From a virus: a DNA stretch of 32,295 bases. Position numbers and translations under genes: made by a program. Below the pieces are notes generated by a model. It saw only the letters and a program-made list of their open reading frames with translations. It was not told where the DNA came from and ran no database searches. The DNA is taken from positions 1 to 32,295 of the IMG/VR virus record IMGVR_UViG_3300020214_000067. One strand, given 5' to 3'. Positions 13,292 to 23,515 of this stretch are shown here, piece after piece (within the stretch, counting starts at the first letter, position 1; each line of letters opens with the position of its first letter).

Positions 13292-13699
13292 ATGAATACT
13301 GAGACATTTAAGAAAATGATAAAAGAAACTGTAAATGAGGAATTAAAAGTTGTATTGCCACAAATACTAAATGAGTTCTTTTCAAGAAACCCATCTTTAC
13401 CTAAAAATAACGAGGGGAGTCTTAAAAAGATATTAGATGCTTCAAAAGGTGTAAAAGAAACAAAGACAAATTTAGAAAAAAAAACGTATATCAAGAATAA
13501 TTCGGTGTTGAATGATATTTTGAATGAAACGGTTGTCAAAATTCCTAACGATAATGAAATATCTCCCATAACAAATTCCACGCCGTCAGTCTTAAATAAT
13601 ACTGAAAACTTGCCTGATACGTTGTCTTCTGTTTTTACAAAAAATTACTCTTCTTTGTTAAAAGCGGTAGATGAGAAAGTCAAAGAAAAAAGATTATAA
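13292..13699 (+). CDS. hypothetical protein ahead of gp25-like gene (135 aa)
   Basis: The N-terminus is a charged helix (FKKMIKETVNEELKVVLPQI) like that of the 79-aa protein at 2740. A Ser/Asn/Thr/Lys-rich, probably flexible middle follows, and a helical end (SSLLKAVDEKVKEKRL). Its stop abuts the gp25-like ATG (TAAATG), so the two are co-translated. An N-terminal helix plus disordered tail suits a baseplate or assembly accessory protein. The function is inferred only from position. Confidence 0.65.
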   Translation: MNTETFKKMIKETVNEELKVVLPQILNEFFSRNPSLPKNNEGSLKKILDASKGVKETKTNLEKKTYIKNNSVLNDILNETVVKIPNDNEISPITNSTPSVLNNTENLPDTLSSVFTKNYSSLLKAVDEKVKEKRL

Positions 13700-14113
13700 A
13701 TGACTATAACTTCTTCATATTCTCCTATCGGATTAGAAGTGCCTTTTACAAGAGGTAATAATGGTTATTTTCAACAAACGTTCGATACTAACAGTCAAGT
13801 AAAACAAAATCTTTTAAATTTTTTAAAAACTAAAAAAGGAGAAAGACGAATGTTTCCTCAATTCGGCACTAAATTATATGATGTAGCATTTGAACAAATT
13901 GATGAAACTACAATCGAAATAACAAAAAATATAATAAATGAAGAAATAAAATATTGGGTGCCTGGTATTACCATAGCAAAAATTACAATTTCCGACAAAT
14001 CTGATGTGGAAAATACTGACGGATATAAAATATACATTTCTTTAGATTTTATTATAAATAAAACTAATGAATCGGATAATTTAGTGTTGGAATTACAATC
14101 TAATAGAATTTAA
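13700..14113 (+). CDS. 25: gp25-like baseplate wedge protein
   Basis: The 137 residues follow the gp25/GPW pattern: a GLEVPFTRGNNGYFQQTFD lead, helix VKQNLLNFLKTKKGERRMFPQFGTKLYDVAFE (the conserved GER-x-M-x-PxFG core, near residues 42-65), helix TTIEITKNIINEEIKYWVPGI, then a beta strand ISLDFIINK. T4 gp25 is 132 residues, so the length fits. In contractile tails it joins the wedge to the sheath and helps to start sheath contraction. It lies directly before the gp6-like gene, two bases apart, as expected for wedge partners. Confidence 0.92.
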   Translation: MTITSSYSPIGLEVPFTRGNNGYFQQTFDTNSQVKQNLLNFLKTKKGERRMFPQFGTKLYDVAFEQIDETTIEITKNIINEEIKYWVPGITIAKITISDKSDVENTDGYKIYISLDFIINKTNESDNLVLELQSNRI

Positions 14114-14115
14114 TT

Positions 14116-16080
14116 ATGGCAACTATATTAGATAAAAATTTTAAACCTCAGGCAAGAGAAGTAAAATATCTCGGCCGAGATTTTAATCAAATTAAACAAA
14201 ATTTAATAAATTTTGCAAAACAATACTATCCTAAATCGTATAAAGATTTTAGTGAAGCTTCTCCCGGAATGATGTTTATAGACATGGCATCATATGTCGG
14301 AGACGTTCTTTCTTTTTATATTGATTATCAGTTCAAAGAAGGGCTTATAGAATTTTCAGAAGAACGAAAGAATGTAATAAATTTAGCAAAATATTTAGGA
14401 TATACTACAAAACCATCTAAACCATCAATTACTACTTTAGATTTATACATGATCGCTCCAGCCAAAAGAAATTTGGACGGAAAGTTTTCGCCCGACGAAA
14501 GATACATGGTAAGTATTTCGGAGGGAATGGAGGTTGTTTCTTCGACAGGAGTTTCATTTTTAACAACCGACGAGGTGAATTTTTCTTTAAAAAGTGAACT
14601 TTTTCCTAGAACCGATGAAGTATTTTCTAGAAATGATGTCGGTGAGCCTGAATTTTATTTATTAAAAAAGTCTGTTCAAGCTTATAGTGGTAAAAAAATA
14701 ACTAAATCTGTTATAGTGGGATCTGACGAACCAAATTTAAGAATTGAATTCGCCGAGAATAATATTATTAAAATTTTAAATGTGAAAGATGCGGATAATA
14801 ATACGTGGTATCAAGTAGATTATATGGCTCAGGATTTAATTTCGTTATCGGTTGAAAATAACCAATACGATTTTGAAAAATTTTCAAAGTTTAAATCTAC
14901 CGTTCCTAATATTATAAGATTCTTACGGACCAATAGAAGATTTACAGTGAATGTAGATGAAAACAATAAAACTTTTTTACAATTTGGTCCATCTACAGAT
15001 AGTATAGAAGAAGAACTTTTAGTGCCAAATTCCGACAACATAGGAGTTGGTTTTTCAAATATAAGTAAATATAATTTGACACTAGACCCTACTTCTTTTT
15101 TGAAGTCTAATGCATACGGATTGTCGCCGTTTAACACTACATTAGAAATAACATATGTTGTTGGGGGTGGAATAGAATCTAATGTAAACGTCGGCGATAT
15201 TACAAAAGTAAGTAAAATAGAATTTATAGATTTACAAGAATATTTACCGACCGAAGCGGCATTAATAGGCACTATAAAAAATAGTTTAAAAGTTGAAAAT
15301 TCAATTTCTGCTATAGGAGGTTCTGGACCCGAAACTATAGAAGAAATAAAAAATAATGCCATTTTTAATTTTGCTGCACAGGATAGAATAGTTACTAAAG
15401 AAGACTATATTGCTAGAGTTTTTAGTATGTCGCCTGAGTATGGAAAAATTGCTAAAGCATATGTTACAACGGAAAACGATTTATATACTAATAATACATC
15501 TTTTATTACAGGATTAATAGACAAGAATAATAACATAATTGTCGACGAAAAAAATAAGGATTTTAGAAAAATTAATTTAGATGGTGTTAATCCGAATGCT
15601 ATAAATTTATATGTATTAACATATAATGAAAATAAAAACTTAGAAGTAGCAAATGAAGCACTGACATACAATCTTAGAAATTATCTATCCAGATATAGAA
15701 TGTTATCTGATAGAATTAATATTATCGACGCGTTTATTATTAATATAGGAGTAAATTTTACATTGTTAACATATTCTAATTATAATAAAAAAGAAGTATT
15801 AAATAACTGTATCGATGCGGTGAAGAATTTTTTTAATATTGATTTGTGGCAAATTTCTCAACCAATAAATATAAATCAGTTGGAGTTGGAAATTGCAAAA
15901 ATAGAAGGAGTTCAATCTGTGGCAGATATAGAGATTGTTAATATAATCGATTCCGGCTATTCAATTTGTGAATACGATTTGAAATCCGCCACTAAAAATA
16001 AAATAATATATCCTCCTATTGATCCTGCTATTTTTGAGATTAAAAATCCGGACATAGATATCAAGGGAAGGACATTATAA
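14116..16080 (+). CDS. 6: gp6-like baseplate wedge protein (baseplate J-type)
   Basis: At 654 residues it is close to T4 gp6 (660). The start KYLGRDFNQIKQNLINFAKQYYP, then DFSEASPGMMFIDMASYVGDVLSFYIDYQFKEG, is the classical gp6 N-terminus. VINLAKYLGYTTKPSKPS follows near residues 90-107. The J-type core is in the C-terminal half: ENSISAIGGSGPETIEEIKNNA followed by the RIVTKEDYIARVFSMSPEYGKIAKAYV helix. The end has IWQ-like NNCIDAVKNFFNIDLWQISQPI and LELEIAKIEGVQSV. gp6 proteins form the ring that links baseplate wedges. It overlaps the following gene by one base (TAATG). Confidence 0.93.
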   Translation: MATILDKNFKPQAREVKYLGRDFNQIKQNLINFAKQYYPKSYKDFSEASPGMMFIDMASYVGDVLSFYIDYQFKEGLIEFSEERKNVINLAKYLGYTTKPSKPSITTLDLYMIAPAKRNLDGKFSPDERYMVSISEGMEVVSSTGVSFLTTDEVNFSLKSELFPRTDEVFSRNDVGEPEFYLLKKSVQAYSGKKITKSVIVGSDEPNLRIEFAENNIIKILNVKDADNNTWYQVDYMAQDLISLSVENNQYDFEKFSKFKSTVPNIIRFLRTNRRFTVNVDENNKTFLQFGPSTDSIEEELLVPNSDNIGVGFSNISKYNLTLDPTSFLKSNAYGLSPFNTTLEITYVVGGGIESNVNVGDITKVSKIEFIDLQEYLPTEAALIGTIKNSLKVENSISAIGGSGPETIEEIKNNAIFNFAAQDRIVTKEDYIARVFSMSPEYGKIAKAYVTTENDLYTNNTSFITGLIDKNNNIIVDEKNKDFRKINLDGVNPNAINLYVLTYNENKNLEVANEALTYNLRNYLSRYRMLSDRINIIDAFIINIGVNFTLLTYSNYNKKEVLNNCIDAVKNFFNIDLWQISQPININQLELEIAKIEGVQSVADIEIVNIIDSGYSICEYDLKSATKNKIIYPPIDPAIFEIKNPDIDIKGRTL

Positions 16081-16367
16081 TGCATAAATTTATACATTGT
16101 TCTTCAGACTCTTTTATTTGGAATGATGCGGATTATATCTTGAAAAATTTTGGTCGAGACGAGATTTTAGAAGTTGAATCTGTTCATAGATCTATTAGAA
16201 CATTTGTATATACCTCTTCAGCGCAAATATCTTCTACACGAGAACGAATAGGACTTTCTGTTTTGAATTTTTATGGATACATTAACGGCTGTATTACAGG
16301 ATCCGGATTTGTTTCTGGAAGTGTATCTGGCAGTGGGATGTATATAGAGGATGTTCATACGTGTTAA
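16080..16367 (+). CDS. small baseplate-operon protein A (95 aa)
   Basis: AAGGA sits seven bases before the ATG at 16080. The protein begins MHKFIHCSSDSFIWNDADYIL, with a soluble N-terminal part and a Gly/Ser-rich C-terminus (GYINGCITGSGFVSGSVSGS). The next protein starts in the same way (MHHFIFCKKDTLILNDEVL), so the two are a tandem duplicate. The Ser/Gly-rich ends resemble short repeat segments of the protein at 16785. I infer minor baseplate or tail-fibre proteins. Confidence 0.7.
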   Translation: MHKFIHCSSDSFIWNDADYILKNFGRDEILEVESVHRSIRTFVYTSSAQISSTRERIGLSVLNFYGYINGCITGSGFVSGSVSGSGMYIEDVHTC

Positions 16368-16371
16368 ATAT

Positions 16372-16755
16372 ATGCACCATTTTATTTTTTGTAAAAAAGA
16401 CACGCTTATATTAAACGATGAAGTTTTGTTTGATAAAAACTTTTCATTGGATAAATTTTTGGAAATTGGAGCGGTAAGCAAATTGGATTTTAATTATGAA
16501 AAGTCTAATTTACAATCAATTTTTTCAAATAAATTAATTTCAGAAAATTTAATCAATTTTACTGGAAATTTTACAGGAAGTATTCACTGTGCGTCTGGTT
16601 CCGTAAGTGGTATAATAAATTGTGTATCTATCAATCAACCCGGCGGAATTTGTGAGCCGGTTAATTCGGTTGACGATAATGGAAATATTATTATCGATGA
16701 AAATGGTAATGTAATTATGCTTACTGGTCCTGAGGATTTCTATTATTTTCAATAA
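16372..16755 (+). CDS. small baseplate-operon protein B (127 aa), paralogue of A
   Basis: I set the start at the ATG at 16372, five bases after the previous stop, because MHHFIFCKKDTLILNDEV aligns with the N-terminus of protein A. The upstream ATG at 16351 would add seven residues inside protein A's end. The middle repeats the GNFTGSIHCASGSVSG theme. The end is acidic with two consecutive NGN-type turns (DDNGNIIIDENGNVIM) as in short beta-rolls or trimeric-fibre tips. Function unknown; likely structural. Confidence 0.7.
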   Translation: MHHFIFCKKDTLILNDEVLFDKNFSLDKFLEIGAVSKLDFNYEKSNLQSIFSNKLISENLINFTGNFTGSIHCASGSVSGIINCVSINQPGGICEPVNSVDDNGNIIIDENGNVIMLTGPEDFYYFQ

Positions 16756-16773
16756 AATATAGATTAAATTTTA

Positions 16774-16780
16774 TACTTAT
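16774..16780 (+). promoter_or_regulatory. candidate phage promoter TACTTAT (variant)
   Basis: TACTTAT, one mismatch from TATTTAT, lies four bases before the ATG at 16785. The exact T4 late octamer TATAAATA at 16778-16785 overlaps the start codon and is less likely to be used. Confidence 0.4.
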
Positions 16781-16784
16781 AAAT

Positions 16785-18029
16785 ATGGCATTAACTTTTA
16801 CAGTAGATAGTTTTACAGGCGTGACAGGAAGTGCGTGTGTTTCGGGAACTTTATCAGGTTCTTTTACAGGTTCTGCGTGTGGATACACTGGAAGTTTAGT
16901 AAATTTTTCAGGAATTCTTACAGGATATATTTCAGGAACTTATTATGAGGTTGTAAACAGATATTTGACAAGTTTTAAATCTTTTTTAAAAAGGTCTATT
17001 TTAAAATTTGATTTGAGTTCTATAAGTGCTTCTATTTCTTCAGGATATATATCTAATCCTAGATTTATTTTAAATTTAAAAACCATTGAATCTACAGAGG
17101 TTCCGTTGGATTATAAAATCTATGCGTTCCCTATAAGTCAAAGTTGGGATATGGGAATAGGCACTTTTGCGGCAGGCGGTGGAAATTCAGGAGTCAATTG
17201 GAAATATAGAAAATATCCAGACACTTCAAGTGGTTGGTATTCAAATATTGATATGGAGTCGGATATTTCGGGAATAGATTATTTAAACTCCGCTTCTACC
17301 GCACCATTTACTAAAGGTGGTGGAACATGGTATTATTCTGCGCCCACCGACATAGTTAATAATAATTCACAAAGTTTTTGTGCAAATATTTCTGGAGCTA
17401 GTTATATTTGTACACAGTCATTTGAATATTCAAAATCTGATATTCAATTGGATATAACAAAAATATGTCAAGCGTGGATATGTGGATGTATACCTAATGA
17501 GGGGCTTATAATTTTAACTTCGGACGAGCTAAACCCCAAAGCAACTAGCAATTTAAAGTTTTTTAGCAGAGAAAGTAATACGATATACTCTCCATATATA
17601 GACGTTCAATGGTCGGATTTTACTTTTGATACAGGTAGTTTATCTCCTATCACATCTAGCTTGGGAATTTCGGTTTCAATAAAAGGATTAAAAAAAGAAT
17701 ATAAAGGCGGATCAAAAGTGAAATTTACCGTTTTTGCACGTGAACAAAATCCAAAAAAACAATTTACTTCTTTTCAAACTTCATATTTAACACCAAAATA
17801 TTTACCGACATCTAGCTTCTATTCTATAAAAGATAATGAAAGCGAAGAATCAATTATTGATTTTGATACTTATACTAAGTTAAGTTGCGACGAAAATGGA
17901 AATTATTTTTACTTAGATACCACGGGACTTCCGCAAGAAAGATATTACAGAATATTAATAAAAACTGAACTTTCTGACGGATCGATTCAGATATTCGATA
18001 ACGGAGACATTTTTAAAATTGTGAGATGA
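16785..18029 (+). CDS. DNRLRE-like structural protein (414 aa)
   Basis: Residues 1-55 are a Gly/Ser/Thr repeat segment (TGSACVSGTLSGSFTGSACG). The body has RSILKFDLSSI, PRFILNLKTIESTEVPLDYKI and a conserved-looking SDIQLDITKICQAWICG(C)IPNEGLIIL. That pattern (LDIT-x-I-x-QAW-x-G-x-PNxG) is typical of DNRLRE-type beta domains used in adhesins and phage proteins. The last third is beta-rich (VSIKGLKKEYKGGSKVKFTV, YYRILIKTEL). It lies between the gp6-like and giant wedge-like genes, so I infer a baseplate-peripheral or fibre-attachment protein. Confidence 0.65.
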   Translation: MALTFTVDSFTGVTGSACVSGTLSGSFTGSACGYTGSLVNFSGILTGYISGTYYEVVNRYLTSFKSFLKRSILKFDLSSISASISSGYISNPRFILNLKTIESTEVPLDYKIYAFPISQSWDMGIGTFAAGGGNSGVNWKYRKYPDTSSGWYSNIDMESDISGIDYLNSASTAPFTKGGGTWYYSAPTDIVNNNSQSFCANISGASYICTQSFEYSKSDIQLDITKICQAWICGCIPNEGLIILTSDELNPKATSNLKFFSRESNTIYSPYIDVQWSDFTFDTGSLSPITSSLGISVSIKGLKKEYKGGSKVKFTVFAREQNPKKQFTSFQTSYLTPKYLPTSSFYSIKDNESEESIIDFDTYTKLSCDENGNYFYLDTTGLPQERYYRILIKTELSDGSIQIFDNGDIFKIVR

Positions 18030-18030
18030 T

Positions 18031-18504
18031 ATGGCCGATATAAATAAATTTGGAAACGATATTCAAACGTTTAGAAACGGATTATTGAATTATACGCATA
18101 GTTTTAATTCTGTGGATAATTTATTTTTTAAATCTAACTCCTCAAAATTAAACCAACAGTTTCTGAAAGTGGACATAAAAAATTTAGAATATGATAACAA
18201 AAAAATATTGAAATTTTTTCCTATAGAATTTGAAGAATTTGTCACACGTGAACAAACAGATTCATCGAACACTACTTTAGCTGTCCAAAATGAAAAAATT
18301 ACTGATTTGGAAAATCAGGTTGTGGACTTACAAACCCAATTAGAAGTTGCAAATCAATCGACGGCGGAAAAAGATGCAAAAAACGCAGAAAAACTAGCTA
18401 TAAAAGATGTTATAATTGAATTAAGAATTTTAAACGGCGAAGGTAAAAGTGCAACGGATTTTAGCGAAGATTTTCCGTATGTTTCTTTAGAAACTCCAGA
18501 ATAA
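18031..18504 (+). CDS. coiled-coil hypothetical protein (157 aa)
   Basis: The N-terminal part (1-75) is Phe/Asn-rich (NKFGNDIQTFRNGLLNYTHSF; FFPIEFEEF). The C-terminal part has a coiled coil over about residues 84-130 (NEKITDLENQVVDLQTQLEV) and an acidic end. It starts one base after the previous stop and likely acts with the adjacent giant protein as a connector or chaperone. The family is not recognised. Confidence 0.65.
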   Translation: MADINKFGNDIQTFRNGLLNYTHSFNSVDNLFFKSNSSKLNQQFLKVDIKNLEYDNKKILKFFPIEFEEFVTREQTDSSNTTLAVQNEKITDLENQVVDLQTQLEVANQSTAEKDAKNAEKLAIKDVIIELRILNGEGKSATDFSEDFPYVSLETPE

Positions 18505-18540
18505 TACCAAAAATATTAAATATATTTAATAGTTATTAAT

Positions 18541-21500
18541 ATGTTGAGTATTATTACACAGTCATCCGATAAAATCAATCAGATAAGTTTTTTATCTCTA
18601 AAAGATTCGGAATTGTTATCTCTGAGTTCTTCTAGAGAATACTTCTTTGGAGAACAAGACACGGATTTAATTTCGGTGGGCATTTTTGATTCTCAAAAAC
18701 AGTTGATTTCTTCAGGAGAAATAACGGGATCGTCATCTAACTTAAAGGTATATTATGATTATGAAGACGTCGATGGAAATATATTTAAGGATTATTATTT
18801 TCCCATCAAATCAAATTTAATTCAAGATTTAAACAAAAATATATTGATTTCGATAGAAGATATTATAGATTCACAGTCTGTTACAAATAATAATTTTTAT
18901 CTATCGATTACGCCGACGTCTCCGTTTTTTTCTCAAAAAAATCCATTAATCATCAAAGAAATAAGTAATTCTAGAAAAGAAATAAAATTCATAAAAAACT
19001 TCGCAGATGAAAGTGTGATAAATGATATATCTGTTACGTTTAATGGTAATCAAATATTGCTTAATGGTAATCAAGAGATAAAAATAAAAAAAGGAACCGT
19101 TTATAACTTAAATTTTACTAATCAAGATATAAATATAGTTAGATTTAGTAAAACTAAAGATGGAAAATTTTTTAGTGGTGGTTCAGATTATGTTAAAAAT
19201 ATATTATATAAACAATCCACAAAACAAATTATTTTAGACGCTACAGAAGATATTCCCAACACTTTATTTGTATACAATAGAAATTTTAAAGATAATAACG
19301 CCATTATACAGTTTGAAGGAGAAGTTGATAGTAAAATTTTTAAATTAAATACCGAATTTTTAGCGTTAGAACAAAAAAGTTTTATAAATAAAAAATTGTG
19401 CAGCGAGTTTGAATATTATTTGAATTCATTTAGTTTATCGGAGATTTTTTCAAGAACAAAAGACAACTATGAAACTGAGATAAATTCTTTGAAATTTTTA
19501 TTTTCCTTAGTCGACGATGATGGTGTAATGGGAATACTACGTTCGATCTATTATGGAGAAAGTTATTATGATGCTACATTAAGAAAACAAAAAAAATTAT
19601 TAGGTATTAAAGACTATATAATAAATTATCTCAAATTTAATTACGAATTTATCAATACATTTGATTATACGCGAACAATTTTTTCTAACATTAATAATTT
19701 TACCTGTAATAAAAGATTATTATTTTTTAATCAAAATGTTAACATATCAAAACAATCCAAACAACAGTATGTTGATTCTTTTAGATATGTGTCAACTATA
19801 ATGTCAGAATTCTTAACATATGTAATAAATTCAATCGAATTACAATATTTATCAAAATTTAAATCGCCACTAAAAAATACAATAAAATTTAAAGAAAATG
19901 AATTATTTTTTATTTTGAATTCGAAAATTCAAAATGATGAGTTTTTAGTAAAATTAAAAGATCCGATTCCAGATAACTATAACGCAGGAGATTTTTGTGA
20001 AATTTCAAATAATTCATATACCCCCTTCTTTCAAATAATTAATTTTGAAACTGATTCGATTAAATCAACTATAAAACTGACTCGGCCAAATTTTAATATA
20101 GACATAAATGAGCCGTCAACTAGAACTATCGGTTCTCAATATTTTAATAATAACGAGTTAAAATTAAACAGAATTGATAACAATAAAATTAACACGGTTA
20201 AAAAAATTAAAAATGTAAATGTTGATTATACAAATTTTAGCAATTTTGTGGTGTTTTCTTCAGCAAATTTACGTATTAAAATATTTCAAAATAAAATAAT
20301 AAAAGAAACTTTGTTGGATGAAGAAAATCAAAAATTGAAATCGTTAGATTCCAGTGGATCATCCGTAAATGATAAATTTAACGTTCATAAAAAAATTGAA
20401 GACAATAATAAAGAGATCGATGAAATATATTCTGGATTTGATGGATACGAATCATATCTTTATAATACAAATAAATTTATATATAATTCGACTTTAAAAA
20501 AGTTTACGGAATCTAAAACAAATAAATCTTCTTCCGATTTCGTGGATCAATTATTAAACGATTCAACGTATTATGATAAAAATAATAGAGACTCACTCAT
20601 AAATAATACTCCTGAATATGTCTACCTAAATGAAAATAATGACGAATACTTAAAGTTTTTAAGTATGATAGGACATACTTTTGATAACATTTATTTATAC
20701 ATATCATCCATAGGGATTTATAAAAAAGTTGGTGAAGATTATTCGACGGGAATTTCATCCGATTTTATAAATCATATTCTTTCTAGCTTTGGGTTTGATA
20801 CGCCTCCGAGTGTAAGTGGGATATTAGAAAATGCATCAATTGAAGAATGTTATTTGGACAAATTTAAAAAAGTCGATTTAAAAAATTCTATATCTTTAGA
20901 TAAAAAAACTAAAATTATATGGAAACGAGTATTAAATAATTTACCATCGATTTACAAAACTAAAGGAACTGAAGAATGTCTTAGACAGATATTTTCAATT
21001 TATGGAATACCAAATAATATGATTTTGGTAAAAGAATTTGGCGGCGGTTATACAAAAAATGAAATAAGTTCTTCATATTTGGTAGATGAAAAAGAGTATT
21101 TGTTGGAGTTTGTTGGTGGAGACGACGAGTATGTTGAAATTAAAAATTTAACTCCCTATAAATCTATAGATTTTAAACTTTTTATTGATAAAGAAAAATA
21201 TAAAAATTTAAACAGACTGATTGTTCCTATTCACGGAACTTTCAACGATCTCGGCGAGCCGGTTTACTCTTTAGGGTTCATAAAATTTACCGAGAAGTTA
21301 GGCAGTTTATACTTCGTAATAAAAAACAAAAATTTCTTGCCTGTTGTGTATATAACCTCTCCATTTTATATGTTTAACGGAGAAGTAATGAACATTTTAT
21401 TAAGAAAAAACGAGGCTTCAAAAAAATTTGAGCATCCTATAGATGAAAATATATTACCTATTCAGTATGATATAGTCATACATCAAAATGAATTTTGCGT

Positions 21501-23484
21501 CGATCCAATTGACAAAAAATTTAGTTTTTATTTATCAGGATCATATAATGAAAAATTTAATGGTTTAGGTGGAATTACGGCTTTTGGAAATCCAAACGAA
21601 AAAATAGATTTAATTTCAGAACTTGGTAACATACCGATCGTTAGTAGAGAGGCCATTTTACAGGGGGTAATTTCTGAGAGTTTTGGTAACGTTGGTGATA
21701 TAACCGATTTAACTACAGAATTTGATTATAATGATTTATTTAGATTTACGGAGTTGCAACAATATTCACTCAGTAATTTTTATGGTTGTTTGGATAAAAT
21801 TACCATACAAAAAACCCCGATTTCAGACGAGAACTTTTATATAAAATGTAAAAATTTTAATTCTTATTATCAGGGCCAACCGTCTTCGAGTTACGACGAT
21901 ATTTTGTTTAGATTTAATTTAGGCGTTCCGATAGATATTATTTCTGGTTCTTTTTTAGAAGACGGATATAAGGTAAATAATGTAAATCCACGTTATAATA
22001 ACATATATGCAGCCGTTCATAATGTAGTGGGAAATAATTATTACAATCGTTTTAATACGTCAAGTTGTGTAAGCGAATCATATTCTATATTTCCGCATCA
22101 GACTCGTGAATTTAATATTAGGAACGAATATTTTACAGCAGAAATAGGTCCTAGTAGATTCGAAAATGATAAAGTAAATAAAAGTGTGAGATATACATAC
22201 GATGGCACTCTTTCTCCATTGAAATCTCAAACTTATAAAAATAAGAATGAATACTATGTAGATACTAATAAAATTGGGGTGTTTTTATCTCCCATTCATG
22301 AGCGAAATAAATCTATATTAGATTTTTTTGGAAATTATGAAATTGTTTCTTCAATTTCAGATCCAAGAGAACGTTTTGGAAGAAAATATTTAGGGCTTGA
22401 GAAATTAAGAGAATATTATTATGGAGAAAATTACATAAATAAAATTTTATTTAACGAATTATTTACAATTTATAAAACCTATGTTGACGGAAGTATTTTT
22501 GATACTCTTAAAAACTTATTACCCGCTAGAAATAAAGTTTATACCGGGCTGTTAATAGAACCTACAATTTTAGAAAGAAATAGGATTGAAGAAAAACCTG
22601 TCAATATAACCAATTTACACGTTTTAACTGCCAGTATTCAATTATCTAATATCTTAGGTGACGTAGATAGTTCTACTATTAGTTATCTCACAAATTCTAT
22701 TGTTGACTTAAAATTATATAAAAACAGTTTTGTGTTTGGTGATTATTCGTTTGAAGGATACAAATCTATAACCGATGTTCCTGATTTGTATATGAATAAT
22801 ATATTTGTCGACCATAATGGATTGGTTGACGTAGATGGAAAAAAATATTTTGCATATAGTAAAATTAATAAAAAAACTGTGACTTATTCTTCGGATAATA
22901 TTACGTCTTCAAATGTTACTAAAGATTTTATTTCTGTAGAATTAATTAATAGCGGCAGTTCGTTTACAACATCTTCTGCACATAATATACTTTCTGATCT
23001 GCGAAATTTTCCACATATAAGTAGAAAAAATTTATCGCTTAGAAAAGAACTGTATTATGTTACAGGCAGTCTTGATGACGTAGATTTACCTCCGAGTTAT
23101 TTCGGTAAAGGTAGACAAAATAGATTTACAACAATTAATGAATCTGGAAACGATAACCGAGAACCAATAATTAGAATTGATACTAGCCAAGCGGTGATAG
23201 GAACTCCACTCACCTCTTCAATATCTAGATTACAACTTCTACCTTGGTTTGGAAATCTAAGAAAACTACCGAGATTTGCTTCGCCATACCGTGGAGCTGT
23301 AATAGACATAGAAACCAAAAATAGATTTAATACGGCTGAATTGTATATATCGAGTGGAGAAATAATCTCAAACAGATCTCAATTAATACTTGAAAATTCA
23401 ACCACGACTATAAAACAATATACTAAATATAGAATTCCAGAAGATTTTCAACCAAATGTGTTATTTGGTGGGAGAGGATTGTAA
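18541..23484 (+). CDS. giant baseplate wedge-like protein with tail-protein-I-like segment (1647 aa)
   Basis: The longest protein in the window. The N-terminal 500 residues are beta-rich (SNLKVYYDYEDVDGNIFKDY; RTKDNYETEINSLKFL). Residues about 795-840 hold KIIWKRVLNNLPSIYKTKGT and EECLRQIFSIYGIP. This matches the P2 gpI/tail-protein-I pattern (LP-x-(I/L)Y-x-TKGT-x-x-x-(I/L)R-x-I-x-x-IYGIP). The part after it (870-1000) is a beta-sandwich-like region, followed by further beta domains and a C-terminal SRLQLLPWFGNLRKLPRFAS. Its place after gp25 and gp6 suggests it fills the gp7 position, the wedge initiator in T4, although it is much longer than T4 gp7 (1032). The sequence relation to gp7 itself is not shown. 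It would connect wedge and fibres. Confidence 0.7.
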   Translation: MLSIITQSSDKINQISFLSLKDSELLSLSSSREYFFGEQDTDLISVGIFDSQKQLISSGEITGSSSNLKVYYDYEDVDGNIFKDYYFPIKSNLIQDLNKNILISIEDIIDSQSVTNNNFYLSITPTSPFFSQKNPLIIKEISNSRKEIKFIKNFADESVINDISVTFNGNQILLNGNQEIKIKKGTVYNLNFTNQDINIVRFSKTKDGKFFSGGSDYVKNILYKQSTKQIILDATEDIPNTLFVYNRNFKDNNAIIQFEGEVDSKIFKLNTEFLALEQKSFINKKLCSEFEYYLNSFSLSEIFSRTKDNYETEINSLKFLFSLVDDDGVMGILRSIYYGESYYDATLRKQKKLLGIKDYIINYLKFNYEFINTFDYTRTIFSNINNFTCNKRLLFFNQNVNISKQSKQQYVDSFRYVSTIMSEFLTYVINSIELQYLSKFKSPLKNTIKFKENELFFILNSKIQNDEFLVKLKDPIPDNYNAGDFCEISNNSYTPFFQIINFETDSIKSTIKLTRPNFNIDINEPSTRTIGSQYFNNNELKLNRIDNNKINTVKKIKNVNVDYTNFSNFVVFSSANLRIKIFQNKIIKETLLDEENQKLKSLDSSGSSVNDKFNVHKKIEDNNKEIDEIYSGFDGYESYLYNTNKFIYNSTLKKFTESKTNKSSSDFVDQLLNDSTYYDKNNRDSLINNTPEYVYLNENNDEYLKFLSMIGHTFDNIYLYISSIGIYKKVGEDYSTGISSDFINHILSSFGFDTPPSVSGILENASIEECYLDKFKKVDLKNSISLDKKTKIIWKRVLNNLPSIYKTKGTEECLRQIFSIYGIPNNMILVKEFGGGYTKNEISSSYLVDEKEYLLEFVGGDDEYVEIKNLTPYKSIDFKLFIDKEKYKNLNRLIVPIHGTFNDLGEPVYSLGFIKFTEKLGSLYFVIKNKNFLPVVYITSPFYMFNGEVMNILLRKNEASKKFEHPIDENILPIQYDIVIHQNEFCVDPIDKKFSFYLSGSYNEKFNGLGGITAFGNPNEKIDLISELGNIPIVSREAILQGVISESFGNVGDITDLTTEFDYNDLFRFTELQQYSLSNFYGCLDKITIQKTPISDENFYIKCKNFNSYYQGQPSSSYDDILFRFNLGVPIDIISGSFLEDGYKVNNVNPRYNNIYAAVHNVVGNNYYNRFNTSSCVSESYSIFPHQTREFNIRNEYFTAEIGPSRFENDKVNKSVRYTYDGTLSPLKSQTYKNKNEYYVDTNKIGVFLSPIHERNKSILDFFGNYEIVSSISDPRERFGRKYLGLEKLREYYYGENYINKILFNELFTIYKTYVDGSIFDTLKNLLPARNKVYTGLLIEPTILERNRIEEKPVNITNLHVLTASIQLSNILGDVDSSTISYLTNSIVDLKLYKNSFVFGDYSFEGYKSITDVPDLYMNNIFVDHNGLVDVDGKKYFAYSKINKKTVTYSSDNITSSNVTKDFISVELINSGSSFTTSSAHNILSDLRNFPHISRKNLSLRKELYYVTGSLDDVDLPPSYFGKGRQNRFTTINESGNDNREPIIRIDTSQAVIGTPLTSSISRLQLLPWFGNLRKLPRFASPYRGAVIDIETKNRFNTAELYISSGEIISNRSQLILENSTTTIKQYTKYRIPEDFQPNVLFGGRGL

Positions 23485-23515
23485 ATAAAAAATAATAAAA
23501 AATAAAATTTTGAAC

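Noticed and set aside
14829-15362. Minus-strand 177-codon frame within the gp6-like gene
   Set aside because: It is a shadow of a strongly supported + strand coding region.
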